This document shows, in pieces, positions 25,847-35,956 of a stretch of DNA of 64,000 nucleotides. This stretch comes from Saccopteryx bilineata (taxonomy: Eukaryota; Chordata; Mammalia; Chiroptera; Emballonuridae). The notes below the pieces were generated by a model that was not told the DNA's origin, did no database searches, and was given only the letters and a program-made list of their open reading frames with translations. The stretch covers positions 129,732,522 through 129,796,521 of the forward strand of contig NC_089490.1 in assembly GCF_036850765.1 (NCBI RefSeq). Reading direction: 5' to 3'. A program made the position numbers and the translations under genes. Position 1 is the first letter of the stretch. Each line of letters opens with the position of its first letter.

Positions 25847-26190
25847 GGAAAGCCAATTTCACCACCTGTGGGCCTGCAGAGTCTGTTCTGGCCATGGTAG
25901 GGGAAGACACGGAGCTACCGTGCCATCTGTCCATCAACATCAGCACCGAGAACATGGAGCTGTGGTGGTACAGGGAAAAGCCATACATGTGTATAAGGAA
26001 GGAGAGGACATGCAGGAGGAGCAGTTGGAGCATTATCAGGGAAGGATGACTTTTGTGAGGGCAAGTCTGGCTCGTGACCACGCTGCAGTGAGGATACACA
26101 ATGTCAGCACTTTTGATAATGGGACATTCCACTGCCACTTCAAAGATGGTACTGTGTCTGAGAAGGCTACACTGTGGCTTAGGGTGGCAG
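25847..26190 (+). pseudogene. BTNL10: BTNL10 IgV exon with frameshift
   Basis: The acceptor is TGTAAG at 25841-25846 and the donor is GTGACG at 26191. The first part reads [19 protein letters not shown] with the B-strand cysteine, then [10 protein letters not shown] with the core tryptophan. The rest, in another frame, reads [17 protein letters not shown], then RIHNVS and DNGTFHC with the F-strand cysteine. The exon is 344 bp where intact butyrophilin IgV exons are usually about 348, so about four bases were lost near 25984-25990. Staying in the first frame gives TGA at 26047-26049. Confidence 0.88.
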
Positions 26191-26439
26191 GTGACGCAAA
26201 GCCCCATGTTTTCCGTAGAGTTTCTCCCCCAAAGTGTAGTCCCCACTCCAGATCGTTCCATTGTGGACTGAAATTCCTATGCCTGAGAACTTCCCACAAT
26301 ATAGGGTTCCAGGCAAATCCACCCCCAGGTGTTCTCACAGGGGCAGGTTTCTTGGAAAACGTGGTTCTGAATGTGCAGCTTTGTTTTCTAATTCTGCTTC
26401 CTCCATTACCCCAATTACGTGGAAAGATGGGAAGGAGAA

Positions 26440-26580
26440 AGTAGGGAGAAACAGAGAGAGAGAGAGAGATAGACAGACAAACCAATAGACCGAGAAACAG
26501 AGACAGAGAGATAAAGAGACAGACATAGCGATAAAGTGAGAGACAGAGAGAGCAAGAGAGAGAGACACAGAGAGGACAGT
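26440..26580. repeat. GA-rich simple repeat
   Basis: About 140 bases of imperfect (GA)n with CAGA and TAGA variants, in an intron of the BTNL10 pseudogene. Confidence 0.85.
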
Positions 26581-26885
26581 GTATAGGGTGTAGGAAGTCT
26601 CCCTGGTGATCCAGAGCTTGTGTTTGAAGACAACACATCTGTGTACAATGCCCATACTTACTAATTTTGCAACATAAAAAAAAAATCTTCCTGAGCCTTC
26701 CTTATTTTGTCCTATTTTTTCTAGGAATGAGGGTAACATATTTGGTAAATATTACACAGGGTAGGTAGTTTGTGAAAAACTGATGCCTATTGAAAATTCT
26801 CAAGATTTTCTTTTCTTTTTTTTCTTTTATTTTTTTACAGAAGCAGGGCAGCTGGAAAGATTGGACTGAGAGTCTTTTCCAAAAG

Positions 26886-27166
26886 GTGTGGGCTCAAATC
26901 CCACAATCCGAGTACAAGTTGACCAAGATGAAGGTGACCAGGTGGAGTGCACCTCGGCAAACTGGTACCCAAAGCCCCAGGAGGAGTGGACAGACTTCAG
27001 GGGACAGAGCCTGTCTTTGGTGACCAATCTCTCAGCCTCAACAAATGGACTGTGGGCTGTGACATCCAGCGTGACCCTCCAGTGGGACCAAACTGTGGGG
27101 CCCTCTTCTGCTCCATCTCTAGTCCCCCTTTCTTGAAAAGGAAGGTGGCTGAAAGCTGGGCGCCCA
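26886..27166 (+). pseudogene. BTNL10: BTNL10 IgC exon with frameshift
   Basis: Acceptor CCAAAAG at 26879-26885 and donor GTGAGT at 27167. It reads GSNPTIRVQVDQDEGDQVEC, then SANWYPKPQEEW and DFRGQSL, ending ...SSVTLQ, all typical of butyrophilin constant domains. After about 27095 the matching frame changes (FCSISSP, then KRKVAESWAP). The length, 281 bp, is not a multiple of three. Confidence 0.88.
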
Positions 27167-27417
27167 GTGAGTGTTTTGTTAGGTTCTTGCCTCAAAAGTG
27201 CTGAGTGTAGGCACTTATGTTCCCAGGTCCTGGTGTGTTTAGGAGGGACCCATAGCTTGTAGCAGAAGAGGACTGGCAGCTTGTCCCTGTCCACGGCCTG
27301 GCCAGAGGCTGTGTAGACATAAAATTGTGGCAGAGATGAGATGCAAAGGGAGCCCTAAGGAGAATTTTGCCTTCCAGCAAAAAGATTTACCACAACTTTC
27401 TGAATTTTTTAATAGTG

Positions 27418-27418
<1 letters not shown>

Positions 27419-27453
<35 letters not shown>

Positions 27454-27743
27454 TAGAGACAGGAACAGATAGGGACAAGCAGGAAGGGAGAGAGATGAGA
27501 AGCATCAATTCTTTGTTGCGGCACCTTAGTTGTTTATTGATTGCTTTCTCATACGTGCCTTGACTGAGGGGCTACAGCAGACCAAGTAACCCCTTGCTCG
27601 AGCCAGCGACCTTGGGCTCAAGCTGGTGAGCCTTGCTCAAACCAGATGAGCCCGCGCTCAAGCCGGAGACCTCGAGGTTTCAAACCTGGGTCCTCCATGT
27701 CCCAGTCTGATGCTCTATCCACTGCGTAACTGCCTGGTAGGCT
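27419..27743 (-). mobile_element. SINE family 2, inverted, with (GT)n tail
   Basis: Begins with (GT)16 at 27419-27451, followed by the inverted family 2 body; the head ends near 27743. Confidence 0.9.
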
Positions 27744-27749
27744 AGGCTT

Positions 27750-28560
27750 TCATTTTTTAGGGAAGTTTTAGATTCACAGAAAACTTGAGGTGAAGTTACA
27801 GATTTCCCATGTACTTGTGGTATGGGAACTTCTCACTCAGCATTCCCACCAGAGTGGTGCATTTGTTACAAGGGGTGAATCTACTGTACACATCATCACC
27901 CAGAGCCCATAGTTAGCCTTAGGTTTACCTGTAGTGTTGCACATTCTGTGGGTTAGGACCAATGGATTATGACATGTATCCACCATGTAGTATCATAAGG
28001 AGTAGCTTCACTGCCCTGAAAATCATCTGCGCTCTGCCCTCCCGCCCCCCCCCCCCCACCCAACGCCAGGCAACCACTGATCTTTTTACTGCCTCCGTGG
28101 TTTTTGCCTTTTCCAGAATGTCAGATAACCTGATTGTACAGTAGGCAGCCATCACCAGTTGATTCCTTTCACTTAATAATACACACTTAGGTTTCCTCTA
28201 CGTCTTTTTCATGGCTTGACAGCTGACTTCTTTTCAGTGCTGAAATAGTCCATCGCACGGTTGTAGCAGTTTAGTTATCCATTCATCTACTGAAGGACAT
28301 TTTGGTTGCTCCCCAGTTTAGCTTTATATAAAATTTTCATTTCTAAATTATTTTAAACTTACAAAAAATTTGCAAGATTAATACCCAGAATTCTGTACAC
28401 CCAGATTCATCCACTTGCAGCATCTGCCTCCTGCTTTGCTGCTTCCCCATGTGCTCTGTGTCTCCTATACATCTGTACAAATCTGTTTATACCATTGCAC
28501 AGAGTGCTTTTCTGAATCATCTCAGAGCAGTGTGTAAGCACTGCTGGTGACTCACAAACC
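27750..28560 (-). mobile_element. Ancient LINE-1 3' end, inverted (probable)
   Basis: Resembles the 3' UTR of old mammalian LINE-1 in antisense, with phrases such as 'TTCACAGAAAACTTGAGGTG' and a C-run at about 28047. Eroded; the ends are approximate. Confidence 0.5.
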
Positions 28561-28631
28561 TGTAGTGTCTATGTGTTAAGAACATGAAAGTGCTCTTGCT
28601 TGTATAAATAACACTCCGAAATTTTTGCTAG

Positions 28632-28755
28632 CTCCCCTTTCCAGAAAATTCCTGTCCACGACATGGAGAATAGCTCTGCCTCTGGTCCTTGCTGCAGCGG
28701 GGCTCACAGTAACCACTATCATCTGCCTGTTCTGGAAGCAGCTACGAGAAAAGAG
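28632..28755 (+). pseudogene. BTNL10: BTNL10 transmembrane exon
   Basis: Reads PLSRKFLSTT, then the span WRIALPLVLAAAGLTVTTII, then CLFWKQLREKS. Acceptor TTGCTAG ends at 28631; a possible donor GTAGGA lies at about 28756. In phase with the IgC exon end. No stop inside this exon. The adjacent 28757-28890 may hold the short heptad exons but no clear boundary was found. Confidence 0.75.
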
Positions 28756-29289
28756 TAGGAAGCAGCTGGGAGAAAAGTGTGTGCAGTGGAGGTGCAGGAT
28801 CTGGAAGCCAGCAAGAACAGAGACCCACCACTCCACGGTGCACAGGGACCCTCGCAGCCTCCCCCGCAGTGGGACAGGAGTGGTCTGAGCAGGAATCTGG
28901 GTTATTTTTCACCTGGCAATGTTCATTAGACTGGAGGGTCTCGCTCTCAAAAACAATCAGCCTGACCCCAAGTATGTCTGTCCCTAGAGGGTGATGATAC
29001 CATCCTAAAATATTGCTAAAGCGATCAGATAAAGCCCCTGAAGGAATTCTGTTATTGTCCTTAGGGTTATAATCAATACTGATAATTCCATTCATCCATT
29101 TACTCTACTTCCTGCCTCCTGTGTCATTCATTTCAGGAGCTGGAGACTTTCCCACAGATGCCAGGCCCTGATACTGCAAGTAGAGACTGTCCCTAAGCAG
29201 GGTTTAAAGCCTGCACTATGACTTGGGAAGGATAAGGGAAGCCTGGGGCCAGTGGGCTCTGTTCTACAAACAGCTCTCCTCTCTAGGAA

Positions 29290-30960
29290 TAAAAAAACTT
29301 CTCTTGTTTGTTGTATTCCCAGAAGTGGGATCCCTGTGTCATGAGGCAGCTCCAATTTTAATTTCTTGAGGAAACTCCATATTGTTTTATACAGTGTTGC
29401 ACCAATCTGCATTCCCACTAACAGTGCAAAAGGATTTCTTTTTCTCCACATTCTTGCCAACACTTTTTGTTGACTTATTGATGATAGCCATTCTGACAGG
29501 TGTGAGGTGGTATCTCATTGTGGTTTTGATTTGCAATTCTCTGAGAATTAGTGGTGTTGAGAAACTTTTCACATGTCTAGTGACTATCTGTATGTGTTCT
29601 TTGGAGAAATGTCTATTCAGGTCTTCTACCCACTTTTTAATTGGCTTGTTTTTCTGGTGTTATCTTATTTTTTTATAAATTGTGAATATTAACCCCTTAT
29701 TAGATGTATCACTGGTGAATAGATTCTCCCAAACAATAAGTCATAATTCTGTTTTTTTAATAGTTTCCATTGCTGTGCAAAACATTTTAGTTTGTCCTGA
29801 CTAGTGGTAGCATGGTGGATAGACCATCAACCTGGGATGCTGAGGTCCCAGGTTCAAAATCTCAAGGTCACCGGGTTGAGTGCAGGCTCATCTGACTGGA
29901 GTGCAGGTTCACCAGCTTGAGCATGGAATCACTGGCTTGAGTGTGGGATCATCGACATGATCTCATGGTTGCTGGCTTGAGCCCAAAGGTCGCTAGCTTG
30001 AAGCCCAAAATTGCTGGCTTGGGCCTAAGATCTCTGGCTTGACCAAAGGGTCACTTACTCAGCTGCAGCCCCCTGCTGTCGCTCTTGATCAAGGCACATA
30101 TGAGAAGCAATCAACGAACAACTAAAAAAGTGCTGCAACTACGAGTTGATGCTTCTCATCTCTCTCCAAAAAAACCCAAAAAACCCAAATATCATTTTGG
30201 TTTGATGTAGTCCCATTTGTTTATTTTTGCTATTGTTTCCTTTGCCCAAGGAGATATAGCAGAAGAAAATATTGCTAAGAGAAGTGTTATATAGATTATA
30301 CCACCTAGTTTTTCTTCTAGGAGTTTTATGGTTTTGAGTCTTACATTTAAGTTTTTAATCCAATTTGAGTTTGTTCTTGTATAGGGTGTAAGAAGGTGCT
30401 CTAGTTTCTTCTTTTTTTTTTTTTGCATGTATCTGTCCAATGTTTCCAGTGCCATTTATTGAACAGATTGTCTTTACCCCATTGTATGTTCTTGCCTCCT
30501 TTGTCAAATATTAGTTGACCATAAAGTCATGAGTTTATTTCTGGGTTATTTATTCTGTTCCAGTTATCTATGTGTGTTTTTATGCCAGTACTCTCCTGTT
30601 TTGATTACTATGGCCTCATAGTACCACCAACTTTGTTCTTCTCAAGACTGCTGTGGTTATTCAGGGTCTTTTGAGGTTCCATATAAACTTTAGGATTGCT
30701 TGTTCTAGTTCTGTGAAATACACCATTGGTATTTTGATAGAAACTGCATTGAATCTATAGATTGCTTTGGGTAGTACATTTTAAATATGTTAATTCTCTG
30801 TCCATGAACACAGTATATGCTTCCATTTGTTTGTATCTTTTTCAGTTTCTTTCTTCAATGTCTTATAATTTTCTGAATACTAGCCTTTTACTTCCTTGGT
30901 TAAATTTTTTTTAGGTACTTTTTTTCTTTGGTGGTGGTGGGGAGCAATTATAAATGGAAT
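29290..30960 (-). mobile_element. Old LINE-1 ORF2/3' fragment, inverted
   Basis: The minus-strand frame at 29387-29572 reads [20 protein letters not shown], the conserved LINE-1 ORF2 C-terminal block. Further ORF2 sequence continues to about 30890. A family 2 SINE splits it at 29795-30190. It sits between the membrane and B30.2 exons of the BTNL10 pseudogene. Confidence 0.85.
29795..30190 (+). mobile_element. SINE family 2, long variant
   Basis: Starts TCCTGACTAGTGGTAGCATG, with many 'GCTGGCTTGAGC' repeats as in the 20198 copy. Older and more diverged. Inserted in the LINE-1 fragment. Confidence 0.88.
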
Positions 30961-31737
30961 TGTTCTCTTAATTTCCCTTTAGCTCATTATGGGGAAAGCT
31001 TGTAGTCAGAGAGCAAGGATCCTATTAAGCCCACAGGGACCAATTCAGGAAGCATGAGTGTCTCAGGCCCCCAGGTGGAGTCCCAGCAAGTAACAGCATG
31101 TGGGGCTGTAGAAAGGACAAGGGCAACTCTGGTTATAGTGCCAAGCCCCAATGTCACCCTGGCTGTGAAGGTGGCTTCCAGGAAAACTGGGTACCTGCTG
31201 GTCCCCAAACAGCCTTCTGCCTTTTGATAGGGAGCTCAGGAGGTCCAAGGAACAGGACAAAGAGAGCTAGAGAGAAGGTTGCAATTTGGTAAGATGTTTG
31301 TCTTTGGAGGGCTAAGATCCCTTTTGGGGAACTCCTCAGTGGTTGATATCACAGCTGCCCTGCCTCAATGCACATGTGATGCCATTTTCTGTTCTCTAGT
31401 GTCCTCCCATGTTATCCCCATCAGCTCTGCCTCTCTCTCTCTCCCTCTTAACTACCCCCTTAACTACCCCACCCAACACACACACACTGCAAAGTGGAGC
31501 ACTGGGCAATGAGCAGACCCTGCAGTGCACCAGCAATGTGTTCAGCCCGTGCTGGAGCTGCACATTGTTCTGGGAGGCTGTTTGAAGTGCCCTGTGAGGA
31601 AAAGAGGGACACCAGAGGAATTCTCAGGGCAGCTGTGCCTCTTCCTCTTCCAAGGATATGAGGAATACTCTGGGTTCTTCTCCATGAAGGAGTGAGGATC
31701 AGGGCCAGAACCAAACCTGACCCTCTCTTCTTCCCAC

Positions 31738-32311
31738 AGTGGGCCCAACCCTGGACCCTGACACTGGAAGCCCCAAGCTCGCCCTGAGGATGAGAAGAGT
31801 GTGAGGCACCTGTTCTTGGAGCAGGAGCTGCCTTGCCACCCAAGACAATTCAGCCAGGACCTGTGTGCTGGGCTGTGAGCAGCCCTCCTCTGCAAGGTAT
31901 TACTGGGAGGTCCAGGTAGGGAACAGGAAGGCCTGGGCCCTGCATGTGGTCTGGAGAGCCTGGGTCGGAAGGGAAGGATTCCCAAGTCCCCCCCACATGG
32001 GCTCTGGAGTTGTATAGGAAGGTGCTCAGGGCCTTCACCTTCCCAAGGGTCCACATTCATCCTCTGTAGCCCGAGCCAGGTGGGCCTCCTTGATTGAGGC
32101 TGGCAAGCTCTCCTTCCACAATGTGACAGATGAATCCCTGGTCTACAGGTTCTCTGGGCTCCCTTTATCAACTCCCTTGTGGCCCTTTTTCTGCCTCTGG
32201 ACACATGACCCCAGCCCCCTGACCATCTACTCAGGACACCAGCCCCCAAAGGCCTTGGGCCCTCCTCCAATGGGGCCCACGTTCTCTCACCCTCATCCCC
32301 TTTTCTAGAAC
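31738..32311 (+). pseudogene. BTNL10: BTNL10 B30.2 (PRY-SPRY) exon, multiply frameshifted
   Basis: Pieces of the intracellular ligand-sensing domain are readable in three frames. They are LDPDTGSPKLAL (PRY start), DEKSVRHLFLEQELPCHP, YYWEVQVGNRKAWAL (the WEV motif), then EAGKLSFHNVTDESLVYRFS and PFFCLWTHDPSPLTI. At least three indels separate them. The stop at about 32309 matches the usual end of the domain. Confidence 0.88.
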
Positions 32312-32429
32312 CCAGTTGGACCACACACAGGGCAGCAACTTGCAAATTACCCCACTTTAGCTTCCTTTTTTTATCCTCTGCAAAATGATGCCACTATATT
32401 ACAAACTATGTCCCCCAAGTCCACCAGCT

Positions 32430-32940
32430 GGAGTCCAGCCCCCATGACATCAAATGGAGCTGTATTTGGAGATGGATCTTTGGAGAGGTGATGAAGATGA
32501 AATGAGACCACTTGAGTATGCCCTCATCCAATGTGACTGGTGTCCCTATCAAAAGAAATTAGCTGGAAACGCTGAGGTTGCCGGTTCAAAACCCTGGGCT
32601 TGCCTGGTCGAGGCACATATGGGAGTTGATGCTTCTTGCTCTTCCCCCTTCTCTCTTGCTCTTCCCCCTTCTCTCTCCCTCTCCCCTCTCTATAATGAAT
32701 AAATAAAATCTTAAAAAAAAAATTAGGGTACAGATACACAGACGGATGACCATGTGAGGAAACAGGGAGATGCCAGTCCACACACCAAGGAGACAGGCCT
32801 CAGGAGAACCAACCCTGCCCACACCTAGGTCCCAGAAATCTGGCCTCCAGGACTGAGAGAAATAAATGTCTAGTGGTTAAGCCTCTAGTCTGTGGTATTT
32901 GTTACATAGCCCAAGCTGACTGATACACCAAATTATACAC
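32430..32940 (+). repeat. Ancient interspersed repeat split by a short SINE
   Basis: Phrases such as 'TCCAGGACTGAGAGAAATAAATGTCTAGTGGTTAAGCC...' belong to a widespread old mammalian repeat that I cannot name with certainty. A short SINE (about 32560-32722, family 3, plus strand, with '...AGGCACATATGGGAGTTGATGC' and A-tail) is inserted in it. Confidence 0.6.
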
Positions 32941-33800
32941 CATTGGGTGATTTGGGAAAAAGTTGGGGTACATGTGAAACATTGACTCTGGTGCTGAACT
33001 TGTAGTAGGTACTTAATAAATGCCAGCTGTTCTCCATGTGCCATTCACTGTGTGAGTGCCCAGTATCTGTGTAAAAGTGCCTCATTATTGGGTTGTGTCC
33101 AATTTTTTGCTGTTATAATAAAGTCAGTCACTACATTTTTGCTAAACTCCAAAGTGATTTCCTTGGTATCAACTATCAGGCAGATATTCTGGTGGTACCG
33201 TGACGAGATGCCCAGGCTGGGGGCAGGGCACCAGCCACTCCTTGGGGGTCAGGTCCTCAGAAGCTGGTGGACACAGGGGACAGGGTGTGGTGTCTTGAGC
33301 AGTAGGAGGCTTGACACAGATGGGCTGAGCATGAAAGGATGGCAGTTAGGGGCTGGGATGAAAGGAGTCTGGATGGGAGTGGGGACAGGCAGCTGTGCAC
33401 CTCTCCATGTGTGACCATGCACACCCACAGCTGAGGATCATCCTATGTGGCTTTGTAAAGAGAATTGGAGAGCAAGCCCCAGGACAAAGCCACTCTGAAC
33501 TGTCTGCCCAGTGGAACATTGGCCCACAATCACTGCAAGTTCCACGCAGGGTCTCACCCTCCCTGCCTGGCCTGGCACGGCAGGGTCTGGTGGATCTGGG
33601 CATGTGGTGAGAGCCTGGAAGCTCTCTGACTTTTCTGCGTGGACCAGCCCCTCCAAGGACGCAGCAGGGCCTGTCACCCAGTGGCTGGCAGCTACTAGCA
33701 TGCAGCTGACGTGTCTTGCCACATCTCTCAGATTCTAAGTCTTGCTGTTTCCTTGTTTTACTTACTTTTTTTGAATGTTGTAGTGAGAAAAACAATGAAA
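32941..33800. other. Intergenic, nothing recognised
   Basis: No gene or young repeat supported. Confidence 0.45.
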
Positions 33801-33805
33801 CATGG

Positions 33806-34492
33806 CCACACTGGAAGCCTTGGCAGAGGCCCTCAGTCCAGCCCCTTCGCTCTCCTTCTCCAGCTTTCTGAACACTGAGGTCTTCCAATCTGTTCAGTTT
33901 TCAGTCCTTGTGACAGTTAATGTTATGTCAGTTCGGCCAGGCCATGGTGCCGTTATTTGTTCAAACATCAGTCTAGACAGTGCTAGAGAGCTGTGTGTTT
34001 TTTAGATGTGATTAACATCTAACTCAATAGACTTTGAGTAAAGCAGATTACTCTTTGCAATGTGGGTAGGCCTCCCCCAATCAATTGAAAACCTTGAGTG
34101 AAGGCCAATGTCCCCAGAGAAAGAAGGAACTGTCTCCAGACGACCTTCATATATTTCCTCTTGTGTATTTATAACTATTGGTTCCATATCTCAGAACTCT
34201 AATACACTCTTGGTCATTGTTTCCTGGTTGGGTTTATGTCACTCCGCCATCAGGGTAGGGTTTTAAGTCCATTCAGGTTTGGAAACTAGAAACCAATTGA
34301 CAGCCAATGTGTATGTCCACATGCTTAAACAAGAAACATATGATATAATCAAAGTCTCAGTGCTGCAGCCTCTGCATGGCCCTGGACCCTCGCAAGAACT
34401 GAAAACTGAACAGATCGAAAGACCTCAGTATTCAGAAAGCTGGAGGAGAGAAGGGGCTGGACTGAGGGCCTCTGCCAAGGGTCCCTCCTCCA
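33806..34492. repeat. Inverted repeat arms around an old interspersed repeat
   Basis: Bases 33806-33908 and the reverse complement of 34384-34492 are close copies over about 105 bp (shared 'TTGGCAGAGGCCCTCAGTCC' and 'ATCTGTTCAGTTTTCAGT'). Between them lies an ancient repeat with 'GATTAACATCTAACTCAATAGACTTTGAGTAAAGCAGAT'-like text (33925-34110). Confidence 0.75.
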
Positions 34493-34789
34493 CCCATGTG
34501 GTCTCACATTACCTGCACAGACCTGTTTGTATAAGGTCAGCCCCTGGCGTACTTGCTTCTGCATGTCTTTACTGCTCTAAATTTAAGCTCCGTGGGGTCT
34601 GGAGAACCCTTGGCACATTGACCAGCATATATACAATAGCTACACAAGTAGAATTTAAAGGTCTCTTGTCCTTGTATCATAGTGCCAACCTGTATTTCTT
34701 TACAGCCACTGAATTTCTGCCTGGTACAGCATCTAAGGGTTTTTGTGCCTAGATGAACCTCAAGTTCAGGGGCTTATCCTGGAGACCCA

Positions 34790-34981
34790 CAGGCATCCCC
34801 AAACTACAGCCCACGGGCTGCATGTGGCCCCCTGAAACCATTTATACAGCTCCCGCCGCACTTCCGGAAAGGGGCACCTCTCTCACTGGTGGTCAGTGAG
34901 AGGAGCACTGTATGTGGCGGCCCCCCAACGGTCTGAGGGACAGTGAATTGGCCCCCTGTGTAAAAAGTTTGGGGACCCCTG
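34790..34981. mobile_element. hAT-type MITE (CAGGGGTCCCC ends), shortened
   Basis: Left end CAGGCATCCCCAAACT and right end TTTGGGGACCCCTG form imperfect terminal inverted repeats. Interior phrases 'GCATGTGGCCCCCTG' and 'CTTCCGGAAAGGGGCACCTCT' match the longer copies at 45046 and 56151, but the AT-rich centre is missing. Confidence 0.85.
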
Positions 34982-35814
34982 CCCTAGAGACTAGGTTTTC
35001 CCAGAATAGCATTCCTTCTGGGACCTCCTTCTTCCTTTCTTTCTTGCTGGGAAATGAGAAATTAGTATTAATATATTGGGTTCTGTCCCCAGTTCCTGGC
35101 ACAAGGCTCCTAAACTCGTTGGAATTTTCTGATAGGAGTCTTTTGCTCTAACAAAGGATGGGTGGGCTCCTGGATGGGGCCTTGCCACCAGAAGGATGTC
35201 ATGATCAACAGCATGGAACTCTCAGCCCCACCCCCAACCTCCTGAGGAGAGAGGGCTGAAAATAGTTAATGACCGATCATGTCTCCATGAAAAAGTCTCC
35301 AGAAAGTCCCAATAGTAGAGGGTCTAGGGCTTCTGGGCAGGTGCATGCATCTTCATGCCAGGAGGGTGATGCACCCCAGCTCCATGGGGACAGCAGCTCT
35401 TACACTCGGGATCCTCTCAACCTCACCCCATGTCCTTCATCTGGCTATTCACCTGCATCCTGTGTCAGGTCCTTTATCATATGATAAACCATAAATTGTT
35501 CCAATAGCAAACAACAGAACATGAGGAGGTGCCATACAAACCTGATTTACAGCCAGTCGGCCAGAAGTTGTGGACAACCTGGACCTTACTACATGTGATT
35601 GGCCTCTCAAGTGACAGTGGTGGGGCAGGGGCTGGCTCAAGTCTCCAGAGGACTCGAATCCAGAGAAGGTTCACCGTCAACTCAAAACTCAAACCCCTCG
35701 CACACACCCCATAGGCAACTATCTTAACGGGTTCCACTTGTCAGTTTTAAGTGTTCTTGCAACTGTAAATTGTCCTATAGCATGTATTTTAAAACTTACA
35801 CAAATAGTGCAGTT

Positions 35815-35956
35815 TTATGTTTCATGCCGCCACATACAGTGCTCCTCTCACTGACCACCAATGAAAGAGGTGGCCCTTCTGGAAGTGCGGTGGGGGGCCG
35901 GATAAATGGCCTCAGGGGGCTGCATGCGGCCCGCGGGCCGTAGTTTCGGGACGCCA
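35815..35956. mobile_element. hAT-type MITE, partial
   Basis: Same family as the 56151 copy; one end (GGCCCGCGGGCCGTAGTTTCGGGACGCC) and the conserved 'CACTGACCACCAATGAAAGAGG' are present, the other end is not. Confidence 0.8.

Larger units (their letters stand above)
24308..32311 (+). pseudogene. BTNL10: BTNL10-like butyrophilin pseudogene (whole locus)
   Basis: Butyrophilin-like proteins are type I membrane proteins (signal peptide, IgV, IgC, membrane span, cytosolic B30.2) that act in epithelial and lymphoid immune recognition. All five parts are found in order on the plus strand with splice sites still readable, so this is a decayed native gene and not a retrocopy. Lesions seen: no ATG in the signal exon, a net loss of one base modulo three in IgV that brings a stop at 26047-26049, a second frameshift in IgC, several frameshifts in B30.2, and LINE-1 and SINE insertions between the membrane and B30.2 exons. 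It stands divergent from TRIM58 and convergent with RNF187. I recall that human BTNL10 is also a pseudogene. The orthology call rests on position next to RNF187; the family call rests on sequence. Confidence 0.85.

Noticed and set aside
33346..33888. 180-codon minus-strand open frame
   Set aside because: No domain, non-ATG start, overlaps the old inverted repeat; taken as chance.
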